Shown here piece after piece: positions 36,076 to 45,038 of a stretch of DNA of 64,000 bases; position 1 is the first letter of the stretch, and the number at the start of each line of letters is the position of its first letter. Made by a program: the position numbers and the translations under genes. Source of the stretch: an uncultured Myxococcaceae bacterium (lineage in GTDB: Bacteria > Myxococcota_A > Polyangia > Polyangiales > Ga0077539); contig CAMFHP010000029.1 in NCBI GenBank assembly GCA_945952225.1, positions 16,662-80,661 on the forward strand, written 5' to 3'. The notes beneath the pieces are model-generated. The model had not been told where the DNA came from. It searched no databases and saw only the letters and a program-made list of their open reading frames with translations.

Positions 36076-36636
36076 TCACACCCGGGTGCGCACGATGGCG
36101 CCGTCGACGACATACACGCCGCCTGCGACGTGGTGCACGGTGCGCAGCGCGTCGGGGATCGCGTCACGGAGGCGTCCGTCGGTGAACACACGGTCGTCGA
36201 CCCACGCGGCGGTGCCCTCGACGACGAAGAGGTCGTAGCGCGCGGCGAGGTCGGGCTCGTCGAGCACGCGGGCGGCCATCCACGCGACGCATCCGTCGAC
36301 GAGGGGCGCGGCCACGCCGGGCTCGCGCAGCCGTGCGATTCCGAAGGTGGACCACTTGTCGGTGTCGCGGCCCGAGGTGCTCCCGACACCTTCGATCAGG
36401 TCGAGCATCGAGACCGTGGGCACCTGCACCACGAGCTCGCGCGAGGCCTCGACGAGGGAGCGCGTGTGCGTGTCGGCGGCGATCACCACGCTGAGCTTCG
36501 GCGGGTCGAAATCGAGGGGCGTGACCCACGCGGCGGCCATCACGTTCTCGACGCCGTCGTGGGCCGCGGAGATCAGGGTCACGGGGCCGTGGTTGAAGGG
36601 CCGCCACGCCTTCGCGAGCGGAATGGGAACGCGCAT
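36076..36636 (-). CDS. Flavin reductase-like FMN-binding protein
   Basis: 186 residues from ATG 36636. MRVPIPLAKAWRPFNHGPVTLISA, the segment ENVMAAAWVTPLDFDPPKLSVVI and the segment TRSLVEASRELVVQVP are typical of the flavin reductase domain (split barrel, FMN). These enzymes reduce flavin with NAD(P)H or serve as FMN proteins. Divergent from the hydrolase at 36703 with 66 bp between. Confidence 0.88.
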   Translation of the reverse strand: MRVPIPLAKAWRPFNHGPVTLISAAHDGVENVMAAAWVTPLDFDPPKLSVVIAADTHTRSLVEASRELVVQVPTVSMLDLIEGVGSTSGRDTDKWSTFGIARLREPGVAAPLVDGCVAWMAARVLDEPDLAARYDLFVVEGTAAWVDDRVFTDGRLRDAIPDALRTVHHVAGGVYVVDGAIVRTRV

Positions 36637-36702
36637 GGCCGCGGAGCCTCGCACACCGTACGGGCCCCACAACACCGCGACGATGCACTACCGTCGCGCC
36701 CC

Positions 36703-37611
36703 GTGAGCTCCACCGACCTGCGCGCGCTGCGCACCCGCGACGGACACACCCTCCACGTGCACACGCTCGGACGCGGCCCCGCGGTGGTGCTGCTCCACGG
36801 CTTCGCGATGCACGGCGCCCAGTGGATCCCGCTCGTGGCGCCGCTCGCGGGGTCGTTCCGTTTTGTGCTTCCCGATCTGCGGGGCTTCGGGCGCTCGCAC
36901 CACGTTCCCTTCACGAAGCGCGACGCGGTCGCCCAGCTCGCCGACGACGTCGAAGATCTCCTCGCGCAGCTTGGCGACGACCGCGTGCACGTGGGCGGTC
37001 TCTCCATGGGCGCGCTCACGGGACTCGCCCTCGCCCAACGCGGCGCACTCACGAACGCGCGGAGCTACACGCACATCGACCAGGCGCCGCGCATTCACAA
37101 CGGCGACGGCTGGCGCTGGGGACTCTTCGGCGACGCGCAGCCCGCGCGCTTCGACGAACTCCGCACGCTGCTCGACGAGGCCACGGCGCTCCGTGATGTG
37201 CCCTTCGACCATCTCCCCGAGCAGTTTTCGAAGCGCGTCCGCGGCGCCTTCGGGCGCTTCTTTCAGACCGCCGTGCGCCCCGCGTGGATGAAGCGCGGCG
37301 CGGGCCTCGTGGCCAATCCCATCGTCGCCCGACGTGTGCTCCCGCTGGCCCACTGGGGCGTGTACATGGACGTGCTCCGCGCCTACCTCGACGAGCGCCA
37401 CGACTTTCGCGACGCCCTCGTGAACGTGCGCGCGCCCGTCACCGTGATGGTGGGCGAGGCCTCGGAGATGTACCCCGCGGAGGGCCAGCTCGCGCTCGCA
37501 CGCACGGTCTCGCACGCCCGCACGGTGCGCTTTCCGCGCGTGGGTCACGCGGTGCCGTGGGAGGCGCCGGTGGGCTTCGTGCGGGCGCTCCACGGCGCGC
37601 TGCGCGGGTGA
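36703..37611 (+). CDS. Alpha/beta hydrolase
   Basis: 302 residues from GTG 36703. Oxyanion region VVLLHGFAMHGAQW, nucleophile elbow GGLSMGALTG (Ser), acid probably in the EASEMYP loop, and His in RVGHAVPWEAP. Cytoplasmic, no signal peptide. Belongs to the large lipase/esterase/haloperoxidase-like branch; substrate unknown. It shares a short divergent region with the flavin reductase, which may mean joint action in a degradation route. Confidence 0.9.
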   Translation: MSSTDLRALRTRDGHTLHVHTLGRGPAVVLLHGFAMHGAQWIPLVAPLAGSFRFVLPDLRGFGRSHHVPFTKRDAVAQLADDVEDLLAQLGDDRVHVGGLSMGALTGLALAQRGALTNARSYTHIDQAPRIHNGDGWRWGLFGDAQPARFDELRTLLDEATALRDVPFDHLPEQFSKRVRGAFGRFFQTAVRPAWMKRGAGLVANPIVARRVLPLAHWGVYMDVLRAYLDERHDFRDALVNVRAPVTVMVGEASEMYPAEGQLALARTVSHARTVRFPRVGHAVPWEAPVGFVRALHGALRG

Positions 37612-37614
37612 CGT

Positions 37615-39957
37615 TCAGGGCAGGCGATCGCGCACGGTCGCATCGGTGACCGAAGGGCCCGCGACGCGGTCGAGGTGCAGGCGCATCGCGCGTGGTGGAG
37701 CAGCCCCCACGTCGACGCCGAGGGTCATCACGTCGACGAACACCGCGTCGCCGAGCGTGAGCGCGCCACCGGGATCGCCCGCGAGCACGAAGCCCATGGG
37801 GCTCCGACCGAGGCGCGCGCGGGTGAGCTCGATGACGCCCGACGACGACGCGCCGAGAATCCGTGGACGCATGGGGTCGTCGCTCGCGCCCACGGTGCTG
37901 AGGTAGAAGCCGCGCGACACGCCGCGGGTCACGCCGTCGATCCACACGTCGGTGAGCCGCGCGGTGGCCCCGCGACGCGCGCCGTCGGCGAGGATGCCCA
38001 CGCCGGGCGCGTCGACGAGCGCGAGGGTGTCGCCGTCGACGGTGCCCGCCGCGGCCGCCGCGATGCCGAGCCCCACACCGCGCGCGCTCTCGCGTCCGTG
38101 CTGCGCGATCACCTGATGCACGCTCACGCGCGTGTTCGCTTCAGCGGCGGCGATGGCGCCCTCCTCCCATCCGTCGAGGAGCACGTGGTCGAGACGCACG
38201 GTGCAGTTCGCGTACGCGAGCACCGCCGCGGAGAAGGGATCGCGCGACGCCCGCGTGTCGAAGATCGCCGTGTCGACGAGCGTGATCGTCGAGCCGTTGT
38301 AGGCCATCGCGCCCGCGTTGAACGACCCGCGGAGCGTGGCCCGATGGGCGGTGAGCGTTCCACCCCACTGGGCGGTGAGCGCGCGTCCGCCGGTGCCCAC
38401 GCCGCGCGCCCGCGTGTCGCGCACCACCACGTCGTGGAGCTCGACGTGCGTGCGCGGACAGAACGATCCGACGCCCGCGTTGCGCGTGTGCTCGATGAGC
38501 ACGTCGCGGAGCTCGACGCGGGGACCGGCCGATGCGTAGAGGCCCTTGCCCTCGCTGGTGTACGGGCCGTTGATGGCGTCACGGATCACCGACTCCGTGA
38601 GCGAGAAGCGCGTGTTCGCATGGAGCGCGAACACGCCCGTGTCGTCGAAGCCTTCGATCACCACATGACGGCCCACAAACCCCGCACCGAAGGTGAGGAG
38701 CACCCCGTTGCTCCACTCCGACGCGCGCAGCGGTTCGGGGAGCGCCTCGGGGTCGGGACACTGTCCGGGGTCGACGGTCGGCGCGCCGGGCTCGGCCTCG
38801 GTCGCCCGATGGCGCACGTTGCGAATCACCACGTCGGTCGCGCGAATCGACGCGCGCTCCTCGCCGGTGACCCCCGTGGAATCCACGTCGTCGATGAGCA
38901 CCCGCGTGAGCGTCACGTCGGCGTTGTGCGCAGCCCGCACGCCCGCGGCGCGAACGTGCGACGACCCGACGACCCCGCGCACGACCACATCGTCGAGCGT
39001 GGCCCGCGCATCGTCGACCTCGACGCCCGCGCGCAGCGAGCCCTCGACGGTCACGTCGCGCAGCGTGAGCGAGGCCCCGCGACGCGCGACCACGCCCGCA
39101 TCGCCCTCGCGCACGGTGACGTTGGCGAGCGTGAGCGCGACGCCGTTCACGTCGACGACGGGCGATCCCGCGGCGCCCCGCAAGGTCGTGCGCGATGGGC
39201 ACACGCCGACGATCGACACGGCGCGCGTCACGCGCAACGGCGCCTGCCACACACCCGCCGAGAGCAACACCGTGGCCCCCTCGGGCGCATGGTCGAGCGC
39301 GTCGTCGAGGCGCGCGTAGGGATGGGCCCGCGTGCCGTCGGGATGGTCGTCGGACGAGCCCGCGAGCACGTACACCGCGGGTCCGTCGACCGTCGCGAAG
39401 GGCGCGTCGGTGCAGCGCGCATCGCCGCCCACGCAGAGGTGCTCCACACGGGTCGCGCCGCGCGCGCAGGCGACGCGTGGATCGGGCTCGCACGCGCCAT
39501 CGCCCGCATCGCGCCATCCGTCGGCGCAACGAGCATGGGAGGGACGCAGGGCCCATCCGCCGAGCACCGCACCATCGGGCGCGCGAAAGAAGGGCGTCGG
39601 CGCGTCGTCGTCGTCGGTCGCCACACGCGGGCGCGCCGGACACACCGTCGCCGCCGCGGGATCGGCGCAGAGCAGCACCGCGGGACCACACCCGCCCGAC
39701 GGATGCCAGACCCACTCGGGCGGACACGTCCACGGCGTGGGAGTTGCCGTCTCGACGGCGCGTCGCTGGAGCACGACGCCCTCGCGCGGACCACAAGCGC
39801 TCAGGGCTGTGAGCGCGACGAGGCCCACCCCACCCGCAACGCCACGAGGCCCGCGAGCCCCACGAAGCCAAGCTGCGCGCAGCCCGATGTGCAGCCCGTC
39901 GCATCGGTCGCCGTGCGCGCGTCGCCCGACACGCCCAGTCCGGGAAGTACCCACCAT
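37615..39957 (-). CDS. Large lipoprotein with right-handed beta-helix
   Basis: About 780 residues from ATG 39957; the start is uncertain because the gene overlaps the end of the upstream barrel gene, and a GTG at 39828 gives a much shorter leader. LVALTALSAC is the lipobox. A Cys-containing N-terminal domain (about 130 residues) leads to a pectate-lyase-type beta-helix with repeated coils such as LTLANVTVREGDAGVVA, LTLRDVTVEGSLRAGVEV and VELHDVVVRDTRARGV. No catalytic Asp or Arg set of the pectate-lyase kind is obvious. Last gene of a sigma/FecR/barrel operon, thus likely a surface-displayed product of that regulon. Confidence 0.78.
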   Translation of the reverse strand: MVGTSRTGRVGRRAHGDRCDGLHIGLRAAWLRGARGPRGVAGGVGLVALTALSACGPREGVVLQRRAVETATPTPWTCPPEWVWHPSGGCGPAVLLCADPAAATVCPARPRVATDDDDAPTPFFRAPDGAVLGGWALRPSHARCADGWRDAGDGACEPDPRVACARGATRVEHLCVGGDARCTDAPFATVDGPAVYVLAGSSDDHPDGTRAHPYARLDDALDHAPEGATVLLSAGVWQAPLRVTRAVSIVGVCPSRTTLRGAAGSPVVDVNGVALTLANVTVREGDAGVVARRGASLTLRDVTVEGSLRAGVEVDDARATLDDVVVRGVVGSSHVRAAGVRAAHNADVTLTRVLIDDVDSTGVTGEERASIRATDVVIRNVRHRATEAEPGAPTVDPGQCPDPEALPEPLRASEWSNGVLLTFGAGFVGRHVVIEGFDDTGVFALHANTRFSLTESVIRDAINGPYTSEGKGLYASAGPRVELRDVLIEHTRNAGVGSFCPRTHVELHDVVVRDTRARGVGTGGRALTAQWGGTLTAHRATLRGSFNAGAMAYNGSTITLVDTAIFDTRASRDPFSAAVLAYANCTVRLDHVLLDGWEEGAIAAAEANTRVSVHQVIAQHGRESARGVGLGIAAAAAGTVDGDTLALVDAPGVGILADGARRGATARLTDVWIDGVTRGVSRGFYLSTVGASDDPMRPRILGASSSGVIELTRARLGRSPMGFVLAGDPGGALTLGDAVFVDVMTLGVDVGAAPPRAMRLHLDRVAGPSVTDATVRDRLP

Positions 39958-40904
39958 GCGTCGAAGCCTACACCGACGCGCAGACGCCCCGACAACACCG
40001 AGAGTCCGAGATGAAGCGCAGGGCCCGCGCTCCACGCGCCGAGGTCCGCACCGGACTGCGCGCGCGCGTCGGCGATGGCCGTGATGCGCACGAAGACCGC
40101 GCGCAGGCCGAGGTCTCCCTCGATGCGAAGTTGGGGCGCGATCCGCAGGCCCGCCCCCACCGCGAGCGTGGCGCCCGCGGCGTGGAGGTGCATCGCACCG
40201 AGCCCCGACACCTCGCGTGCGGCGAGCTCGGCGTGCACCGCGCCGCGAAGGTGCCAGGGGCCCGTCACCGTGCTCGTGAGCCGCGTGTCGAGGGAGAGCG
40301 AGGTCCACGCCGTGTCGGTCGTCGGCGCGAGGCCCACGCCCAGCGAGAGGCCGTGCTCCCACATCGCGCGCGGTGCTGAAAACAAGGGCGTTGCGCGAAG
40401 GGGTGCCACCCGACCGGGCTCACGGTCGTCGCGTTGTGGAGGCGTGTGCTCGGGCTCGACGACGGCGCCGTCCGCCGCCCACCAGGGCTCCGGCGCCACG
40501 GGCTCTACCGGCGTCACCGGCGCGATCACCGGGTGCACCCGACGGAGCGACGGACGCCCACACGACACACCCCCGGTGCGATCACCCGTGAGTGCGCGCA
40601 ACACGGGCGGTAGGAGCAACGATTCGACGTCGTACTCGCTCGGTGGCGCGAGCCCCGCGCGGGAGCTCGTCTCGCACACGCGGAGCCCATCGCGGGAGGC
40701 CCGCACACGCACGCGCCCAGCCTCGCAGCGCACGTCGAGGCGCGTGTGAGACGGCGACGCGCGCACCACGGGAGAGCCCGCAAAGAAGGCCGTCCACGTC
40801 GATGGACATCCCCGCACCGACGGGGGCGCAGCGCCCCCCTGCGCCCACGCCCCCGCCGGAACGAGCATCACCCCCACCACCCACCGGACGACTGTGTTCC
40901 CCAA
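39801..40904 (-). CDS. Secreted barrel-like protein of the first sigma/FecR module
   Basis: 367 residues if started at TTG 40904, which gives a proper signal peptide (MGNTVVRWVVGVMLVPAGAWAQ); alternative starts lack a charged n-region. Residues about 25-150 form a soluble domain with two Cys; a proline-rich linker (IAPVTPVEPVAPEPWW) follows; the rest alternates polar and hydrophobic residues with Gly turns (LSLGVGLAPTTDTAWTSL, LSVLSGRLRVGVGFDAW), like an outer-membrane beta-barrel. Sits 16 bp after the FecR gene. Confidence 0.65.
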   Translation of the reverse strand: MGNTVVRWVVGVMLVPAGAWAQGGAAPPSVRGCPSTWTAFFAGSPVVRASPSHTRLDVRCEAGRVRVRASRDGLRVCETSSRAGLAPPSEYDVESLLLPPVLRALTGDRTGGVSCGRPSLRRVHPVIAPVTPVEPVAPEPWWAADGAVVEPEHTPPQRDDREPGRVAPLRATPLFSAPRAMWEHGLSLGVGLAPTTDTAWTSLSLDTRLTSTVTGPWHLRGAVHAELAAREVSGLGAMHLHAAGATLAVGAGLRIAPQLRIEGDLGLRAVFVRITAIADARAQSGADLGAWSAGPALHLGLSVLSGRLRVGVGFDAWWVLPGLGVSGDARTATDATGCTSGCAQLGFVGLAGLVALRVGWASSRSQP

Positions 40905-40920
40905 AGGTCCGGCGTCCCCT

Positions 40921-41835
40921 CTAGCGTCCTGCGTCGTGCGCGCGCTCGGCGGCGGCCCGGCACACCGCCTCGACGTCGCCCACGAGGTGCGCGTCGCGCT
41001 GCTGCGCCTCACGGAGCGCGCGCGTCCCCTCGCCCACGTCGCCCATCGCGCACCGCGCACGACCGAGCATCCACCGCGCGTGCGGCGCCGACGGATGCGT
41101 CGGATGCCTTGCCACGAGCGCCTCGACGGCCGCGACGAGCGAGACACGCGAGGCCGCACGGTCGTCTCCCTCGAAGCGCTGCGCCATGCGGTAGAGCGCC
41201 AGCGCCGCATCGCCCGTGTCGTCGCAGCGCGCAGGAAACTCCGCCACGTCACCCGCCCCGAGCACCGCGTACGACAGACGCGCGCCGCGATGACACGTCG
41301 CCTGCACCACGCCCTCGCGCACGGTGACCCGCGCACGCGTCGCGGTGACCTCGACGACGAAGCGCGTGCCGAGCGGTTCGAGGTCGACATCGAGCGACGG
41401 GATGCGCACGCGGTAGCCCTGGTCGGCGCGGTGATGGCCCGAGAACTCCACGGTGCCTTCGTGCACGAGGGCCACACGTCCGCCGTCGTCGTCGCGCGCG
41501 TCCATGCGTCCGCCGGGCGACACGACCTGCGCGGCCCACGCGGGCGCGGCCGGTGCGGTCTCGCGCGGCGCGGTGTGATGGGCCATCGCGGGCGCCTGGC
41601 GGTCGAGCACGGCGCGACGGATCACCAGCGCGACCCCCGCGGCCGCGGCGAGCCCCACGGCGAGGAGGACCCGTGTGCGACGGGCGTTCGCGGCGGCGCG
41701 ACGGGTGCTCGCGTTGGCGGCGAGCATCGAGCGAAACTGCGCGTCCATCGCGGCGAGGTCTTCGTCGGTGGGCGCGGCGCGGTGCCAGGCGCGGTCGAGC
41801 GCGGTGCGAATGGGATCGTCACGGTCGTCGGCCAT
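40921..41835 (-). CDS. FecR-like anti-sigma regulator
   Basis: 304 residues. A cytoplasmic N-terminus of about 50 residues, one membrane helix (VLLAVGLAAAAGVALVI), a periplasmic FecR domain (VDLEPLGTRFVVEVTATRARVTVREGVVQ) and a C-terminal helical repeat region (ASRVSLVAAVEALVARHPTHPSAPHARWMLGRA), like a TPR. FecR proteins hold or activate an ECF sigma factor according to a periplasmic signal. Begins 3 bp after the sigma gene. Confidence 0.85.
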   Translation of the reverse strand: MADDRDDPIRTALDRAWHRAAPTDEDLAAMDAQFRSMLAANASTRRAAANARRTRVLLAVGLAAAAGVALVIRRAVLDRQAPAMAHHTAPRETAPAAPAWAAQVVSPGGRMDARDDDGGRVALVHEGTVEFSGHHRADQGYRVRIPSLDVDLEPLGTRFVVEVTATRARVTVREGVVQATCHRGARLSYAVLGAGDVAEFPARCDDTGDAALALYRMAQRFEGDDRAASRVSLVAAVEALVARHPTHPSAPHARWMLGRARCAMGDVGEGTRALREAQQRDAHLVGDVEAVCRAAAERAHDAGR

Positions 41836-41838
41836 GGC

Positions 41839-42327
41839 TCAGGGCTCCCTCGGGTGATCGTCTGGGTCGAGGCGCGTGCGGAGTGCGGCGCGTCCCCGTT
41901 CGAGGAGCGTCTCGACGTGGCGCACGGAGACCTTCATCACGGCCGCGATCTCGCTGTACGAGAGCCCCACCTGGTAGTGGAGCAGCAGCGCGGTGGCTTC
42001 GGGTTCGGGCAGGCCCCGCAGCAGGTCGGCGCCGCCAGACTGCGGACCCGTCGGCGCGTCGAGGGCTTCGTCGAGAGGCCTTGATTCACGGCGTTTCGCG
42101 GCGACGCGAGCCCTGCGTGCGGTGTGCACCGCGGCGGTCACCAGGTAGGCCTCGATGTTCTCGGCGGCGCGGTAGCGGTCGGTGTGGGCGAGCACGTCGC
42201 GAAACACCTCGTGCACCACGTCCCACGCGGCCTCGCGGGCCACGCCGACCACCATGGCCACGCGGAACAGCCGTTCGCGGTGCGCGCGGTACAGACGCTC
42301 GACGTAGCCCGATTCGTCGGAGGCCAT
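41839..42327 (-). CDS. ECF-type RNA polymerase sigma factor
   Basis: 162 residues from ATG 42327. Sigma region 2 is YVERLYRAHRERLFRVAM with DVVHEVFRDVLAH, and region 4 is ALLLHYQVGLSYSEIAAVMKVSVRHVETLLERGRAALR. The N-terminal extension in frame is not protein-like. Operon with the FecR-like, barrel and beta-helix genes. Divergent from the reductase at 42458. Confidence 0.92.
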   Translation of the reverse strand: MASDESGYVERLYRAHRERLFRVAMVVGVAREAAWDVVHEVFRDVLAHTDRYRAAENIEAYLVTAAVHTARRARVAAKRRESRPLDEALDAPTGPQSGGADLLRGLPEPEATALLLHYQVGLSYSEIAAVMKVSVRHVETLLERGRAALRTRLDPDDHPREP

Positions 42328-42457
42328 CGTGTCGGGGTAGTGCGTGTCGTCGCGAGGTGTTCCCAGCAGATTCGTCACGCGCGGTGCCACAGACCCCCTC
42401 CCGACGCGCCGAGGCCCCTGACGCGCGCCGCGTTTCGCATTACACACGCGGCCTGCG

Positions 42458-43690
42458 ATGAGCACCACCGAACGTCCCTTCGACCTCGTTCTCTTCGGCG
42501 CCACGGGCTTCACCGGCCGCCTGGTCGCCGAGCACCTCGCCCGCCATCACGCCGCGAACGCCCGCATCGCCCTCGCGGGCCGCGACGCGCGCAAGCTGGC
42601 CTCCGTGCGCGACGCGCTCGCTGCGGAGCTCCCCGCCGCGAAGGATCTCCCGCTGCTCGTGGCCGACGCCCACGACGCCGACGCGCTCGCCCGCGTGGCC
42701 CGCGACGCGCGCGTGGTGGCGACCACCGTGGGCCCCTATGCGAAGTACGGCGAGGCCCTCGTGGCCGCGTGCGCGAAGCACGGCACGCACTACTGCGACC
42801 TCACCGGCGAGGTGACCTTCATCCGTCGCATGATCGACCGGCACCACGCCGAGGCCGCGGCGAGCGGGGCGCGCATCGTCCACACGTGCGGCTACGACTC
42901 GATTCCGTCGGACCTCGGCGCGCGCTTCGTGGCCCTCGCGTACCACGCGCAGTACGGCGAGCACCCCGAGCGGGTGGTGCACGCGGCGGGCGAAGCGCGG
43001 GGCGGCGCGAGCGGCGGCACCGTGGCCAGCGCGCTGGAGATGATGGAAGAGACCTCGCGCGACCGCAGCCTCCGACGCCTCCTCGCAGACCCGTACGCGC
43101 TCGTGCCCGAGGGACCGCGGGGCCGTGATCGTCGCGAGCAGATGGGCGTGCGCTTCGACCGCACGCTGAACCTCTGGACCGGTCCCTTCGTGATGGCCGC
43201 GGTGAACGCCCGCGTGGTGCGTCGCACGAACGCGCTGCTCACGCACGAAGGCCGCGGCGGCTGGGGCGAGGCCGTCTACGAGGAGTGCATGAGCACGGGC
43301 CGCGGACCGAAGGGCGCACTCGGCGCCGTGGGCCTCACCGCGGTGCTCGCGGGCGGACTCGGCGCGCTCTCGGTGCCCGCGATCCGCGAGGTCGCGAAGG
43401 AGCGCTGGCTGCCGAAGCCCGGCGAAGGTCCCGACGCGGAGAAGCGCCGCCGCGGGTTCTTCGTGAGCCGCTTCGTTGCCGAGGGACGCGCCGGCGTGGT
43501 GCGCGCCACGATGCGCGGCGAGGGAGACCCCGGCTACGACGCCACGTCGCGCATGCTGGGCGAGAGCGCGATGTGCCTCGCCTTCGACACGCTCGACGCG
43601 CCCGGCGGTGTGCGCACGCCCGCCTCGACGATGTACGAGCCCCTGCTCGCGCGGCTCCGCGCGCACCGCTTCACGCTCGACCTCACGTGA
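42458..43690 (+). CDS. Saccharopine-dehydrogenase-like oxidoreductase (SCCPDH family)
   Basis: 410 residues. Rossmann motif FGATGFTGRLVAEHLA near the N-terminus, GRDARKLASVRD for the second strand, TTVGPYAKYGEALVAAC, and HYCDLTGEVTFIRRMID are characteristic of the SCCPDH/trans-acting enoyl reductase family, which reduces lipid-linked substrates. There is a hydrophobic stretch near residue 290. Substrate unknown; lipid metabolism is likely from family membership. Confidence 0.9.
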   Translation: MSTTERPFDLVLFGATGFTGRLVAEHLARHHAANARIALAGRDARKLASVRDALAAELPAAKDLPLLVADAHDADALARVARDARVVATTVGPYAKYGEALVAACAKHGTHYCDLTGEVTFIRRMIDRHHAEAAASGARIVHTCGYDSIPSDLGARFVALAYHAQYGEHPERVVHAAGEARGGASGGTVASALEMMEETSRDRSLRRLLADPYALVPEGPRGRDRREQMGVRFDRTLNLWTGPFVMAAVNARVVRRTNALLTHEGRGGWGEAVYEECMSTGRGPKGALGAVGLTAVLAGGLGALSVPAIREVAKERWLPKPGEGPDAEKRRRGFFVSRFVAEGRAGVVRATMRGEGDPGYDATSRMLGESAMCLAFDTLDAPGGVRTPASTMYEPLLARLRAHRFTLDLT

Positions 43691-43789
43691 CCTGACGTCA
43701 CGCCCGCGGCCACGCGTGCGCCGATCACGGACGTGCGATCATCGAAGGGCGAGCGCGTGGGGTGCCGTGCGCTGCGATGAGGTTCTTCG

Positions 43790-45031
43790 ATGATGCTTTC
43801 TCACGCTTCACGCCTGCGCGCCCTCGCGGCCGCGCTCTCGCTCGCCGCCTGCGGCGCACGCACTGGACTCCGCGTGCCCGACGCGTCGGAGATTTCCGAC
43901 GCATCCGATGTGCCCGACGTACCCGACGTCCGCGATGTGCCCGACGTGCTGGACGCACCGGACGTCCGCGATGTGCCCGACGTGCCCGACGTGATGGACG
44001 CACCGGACGTGCGCGACGTGATCGAGGAGGCGCCGGTGTGCATCCCCGGCCGCTTCTCGCTCGAACGGCGCAGCGCCGAGGTGATGTTCGTCGTCGACCG
44101 CTCGGGCTCCATGGGCTACGCGATCGACGGACGGCGGGCCTTCGGCGACACGCCCACGCGCTGGCGCATCCTACGCGACGCCTTCGCGATGGCGCTGGCC
44201 CCGGTCGACGCGACGCTCCAGTTCGGCGCGAAGTTCTACCCGCGCACCTACGACGCCTCGCAGCCGCTGCCCGTCGAGGTGACGTGCGTGACCGAGCCCG
44301 GCGTCGACCTCGCGCCGGCGATCGGCAACCGCGCCTCGCTGCTGCGCATCTTCGACGACACCGATCCCCTCGGCCCGACGCCCACGTGGGACGCGCTCGA
44401 CAAGACCCTGCGCTTCCTCCGCGCGCGACCGGGGCGCGGCGTATCGCGGGCGATCCTCCTCGCGACCGACGGCGGCCCCAACTGTTCGAGCGTGCGTCCG
44501 CCCGTGTGCCGCTGCACCTCGTCGGGCCCCGGCGCGTGCGTCGACGCCAGCGAGAGCTGCCTCGACGACACGCGCACGCTCGCGCTCATCCGCGAGGCCG
44601 CGTCGCCCTCGTCGACCACGGTGCAGCCCATCCCCGTGTTCGTCGTGGGCATCGACGCGCCCATCGAGAGCGGGCCCGACTTCCGCGACGTGCTCGACGC
44701 GATGGCCGTCGCGGGAGGCCGTCCGCGCCGCGCGCCGGGACGCCCTGCGTACTACTCCATCGGCAGCCCGCAGGATCTCTCCGAGGCCTTCGATGCGGTG
44801 CTCCGCTCGGTGCAGCAGTGCACCTTCGTAACCCCGTCGCGGCCCGACGATCCCGACGCGATCGACGTCGAGGTCGACGGCGCGCTGCGCACCCGCGACA
44901 CCTCGCGCACGAACGGCTGGGACTGGACCGACCGCACCTTCGGCGAGCTCACGTTCTTCGGCCCCGCGTGCGAGGCCGCGGCGCGTACGGGCGCGAGGGT
45001 GCAGGCCCGCGTCGGCTGCCGCGACGAGTGA
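43790..45031 (+). CDS. VWA-domain lipoprotein with DVP repeat stalk
   Basis: 413 residues. The lipobox is SLAAC, followed by a stalk of Asp-Val-Pro-Asp repeats (about 60 residues), then a von Willebrand A domain with a perfect MIDAS (VDRSGSM) and a later ILLATDGGPNC. A short Cys-containing insert (VCRCTSSGPGACVDASESC) lies inside the domain. A metal-dependent surface adhesion or binding protein is inferred. Converges with the lipoprotein gene at 45039, 7 bp away. Confidence 0.88.
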   Translation: MMLSHASRLRALAAALSLAACGARTGLRVPDASEISDASDVPDVPDVRDVPDVLDAPDVRDVPDVPDVMDAPDVRDVIEEAPVCIPGRFSLERRSAEVMFVVDRSGSMGYAIDGRRAFGDTPTRWRILRDAFAMALAPVDATLQFGAKFYPRTYDASQPLPVEVTCVTEPGVDLAPAIGNRASLLRIFDDTDPLGPTPTWDALDKTLRFLRARPGRGVSRAILLATDGGPNCSSVRPPVCRCTSSGPGACVDASESCLDDTRTLALIREAASPSSTTVQPIPVFVVGIDAPIESGPDFRDVLDAMAVAGGRPRRAPGRPAYYSIGSPQDLSEAFDAVLRSVQQCTFVTPSRPDDPDAIDVEVDGALRTRDTSRTNGWDWTDRTFGELTFFGPACEAAARTGARVQARVGCRDE

Positions 45032-45038
45032 CGGTGGC

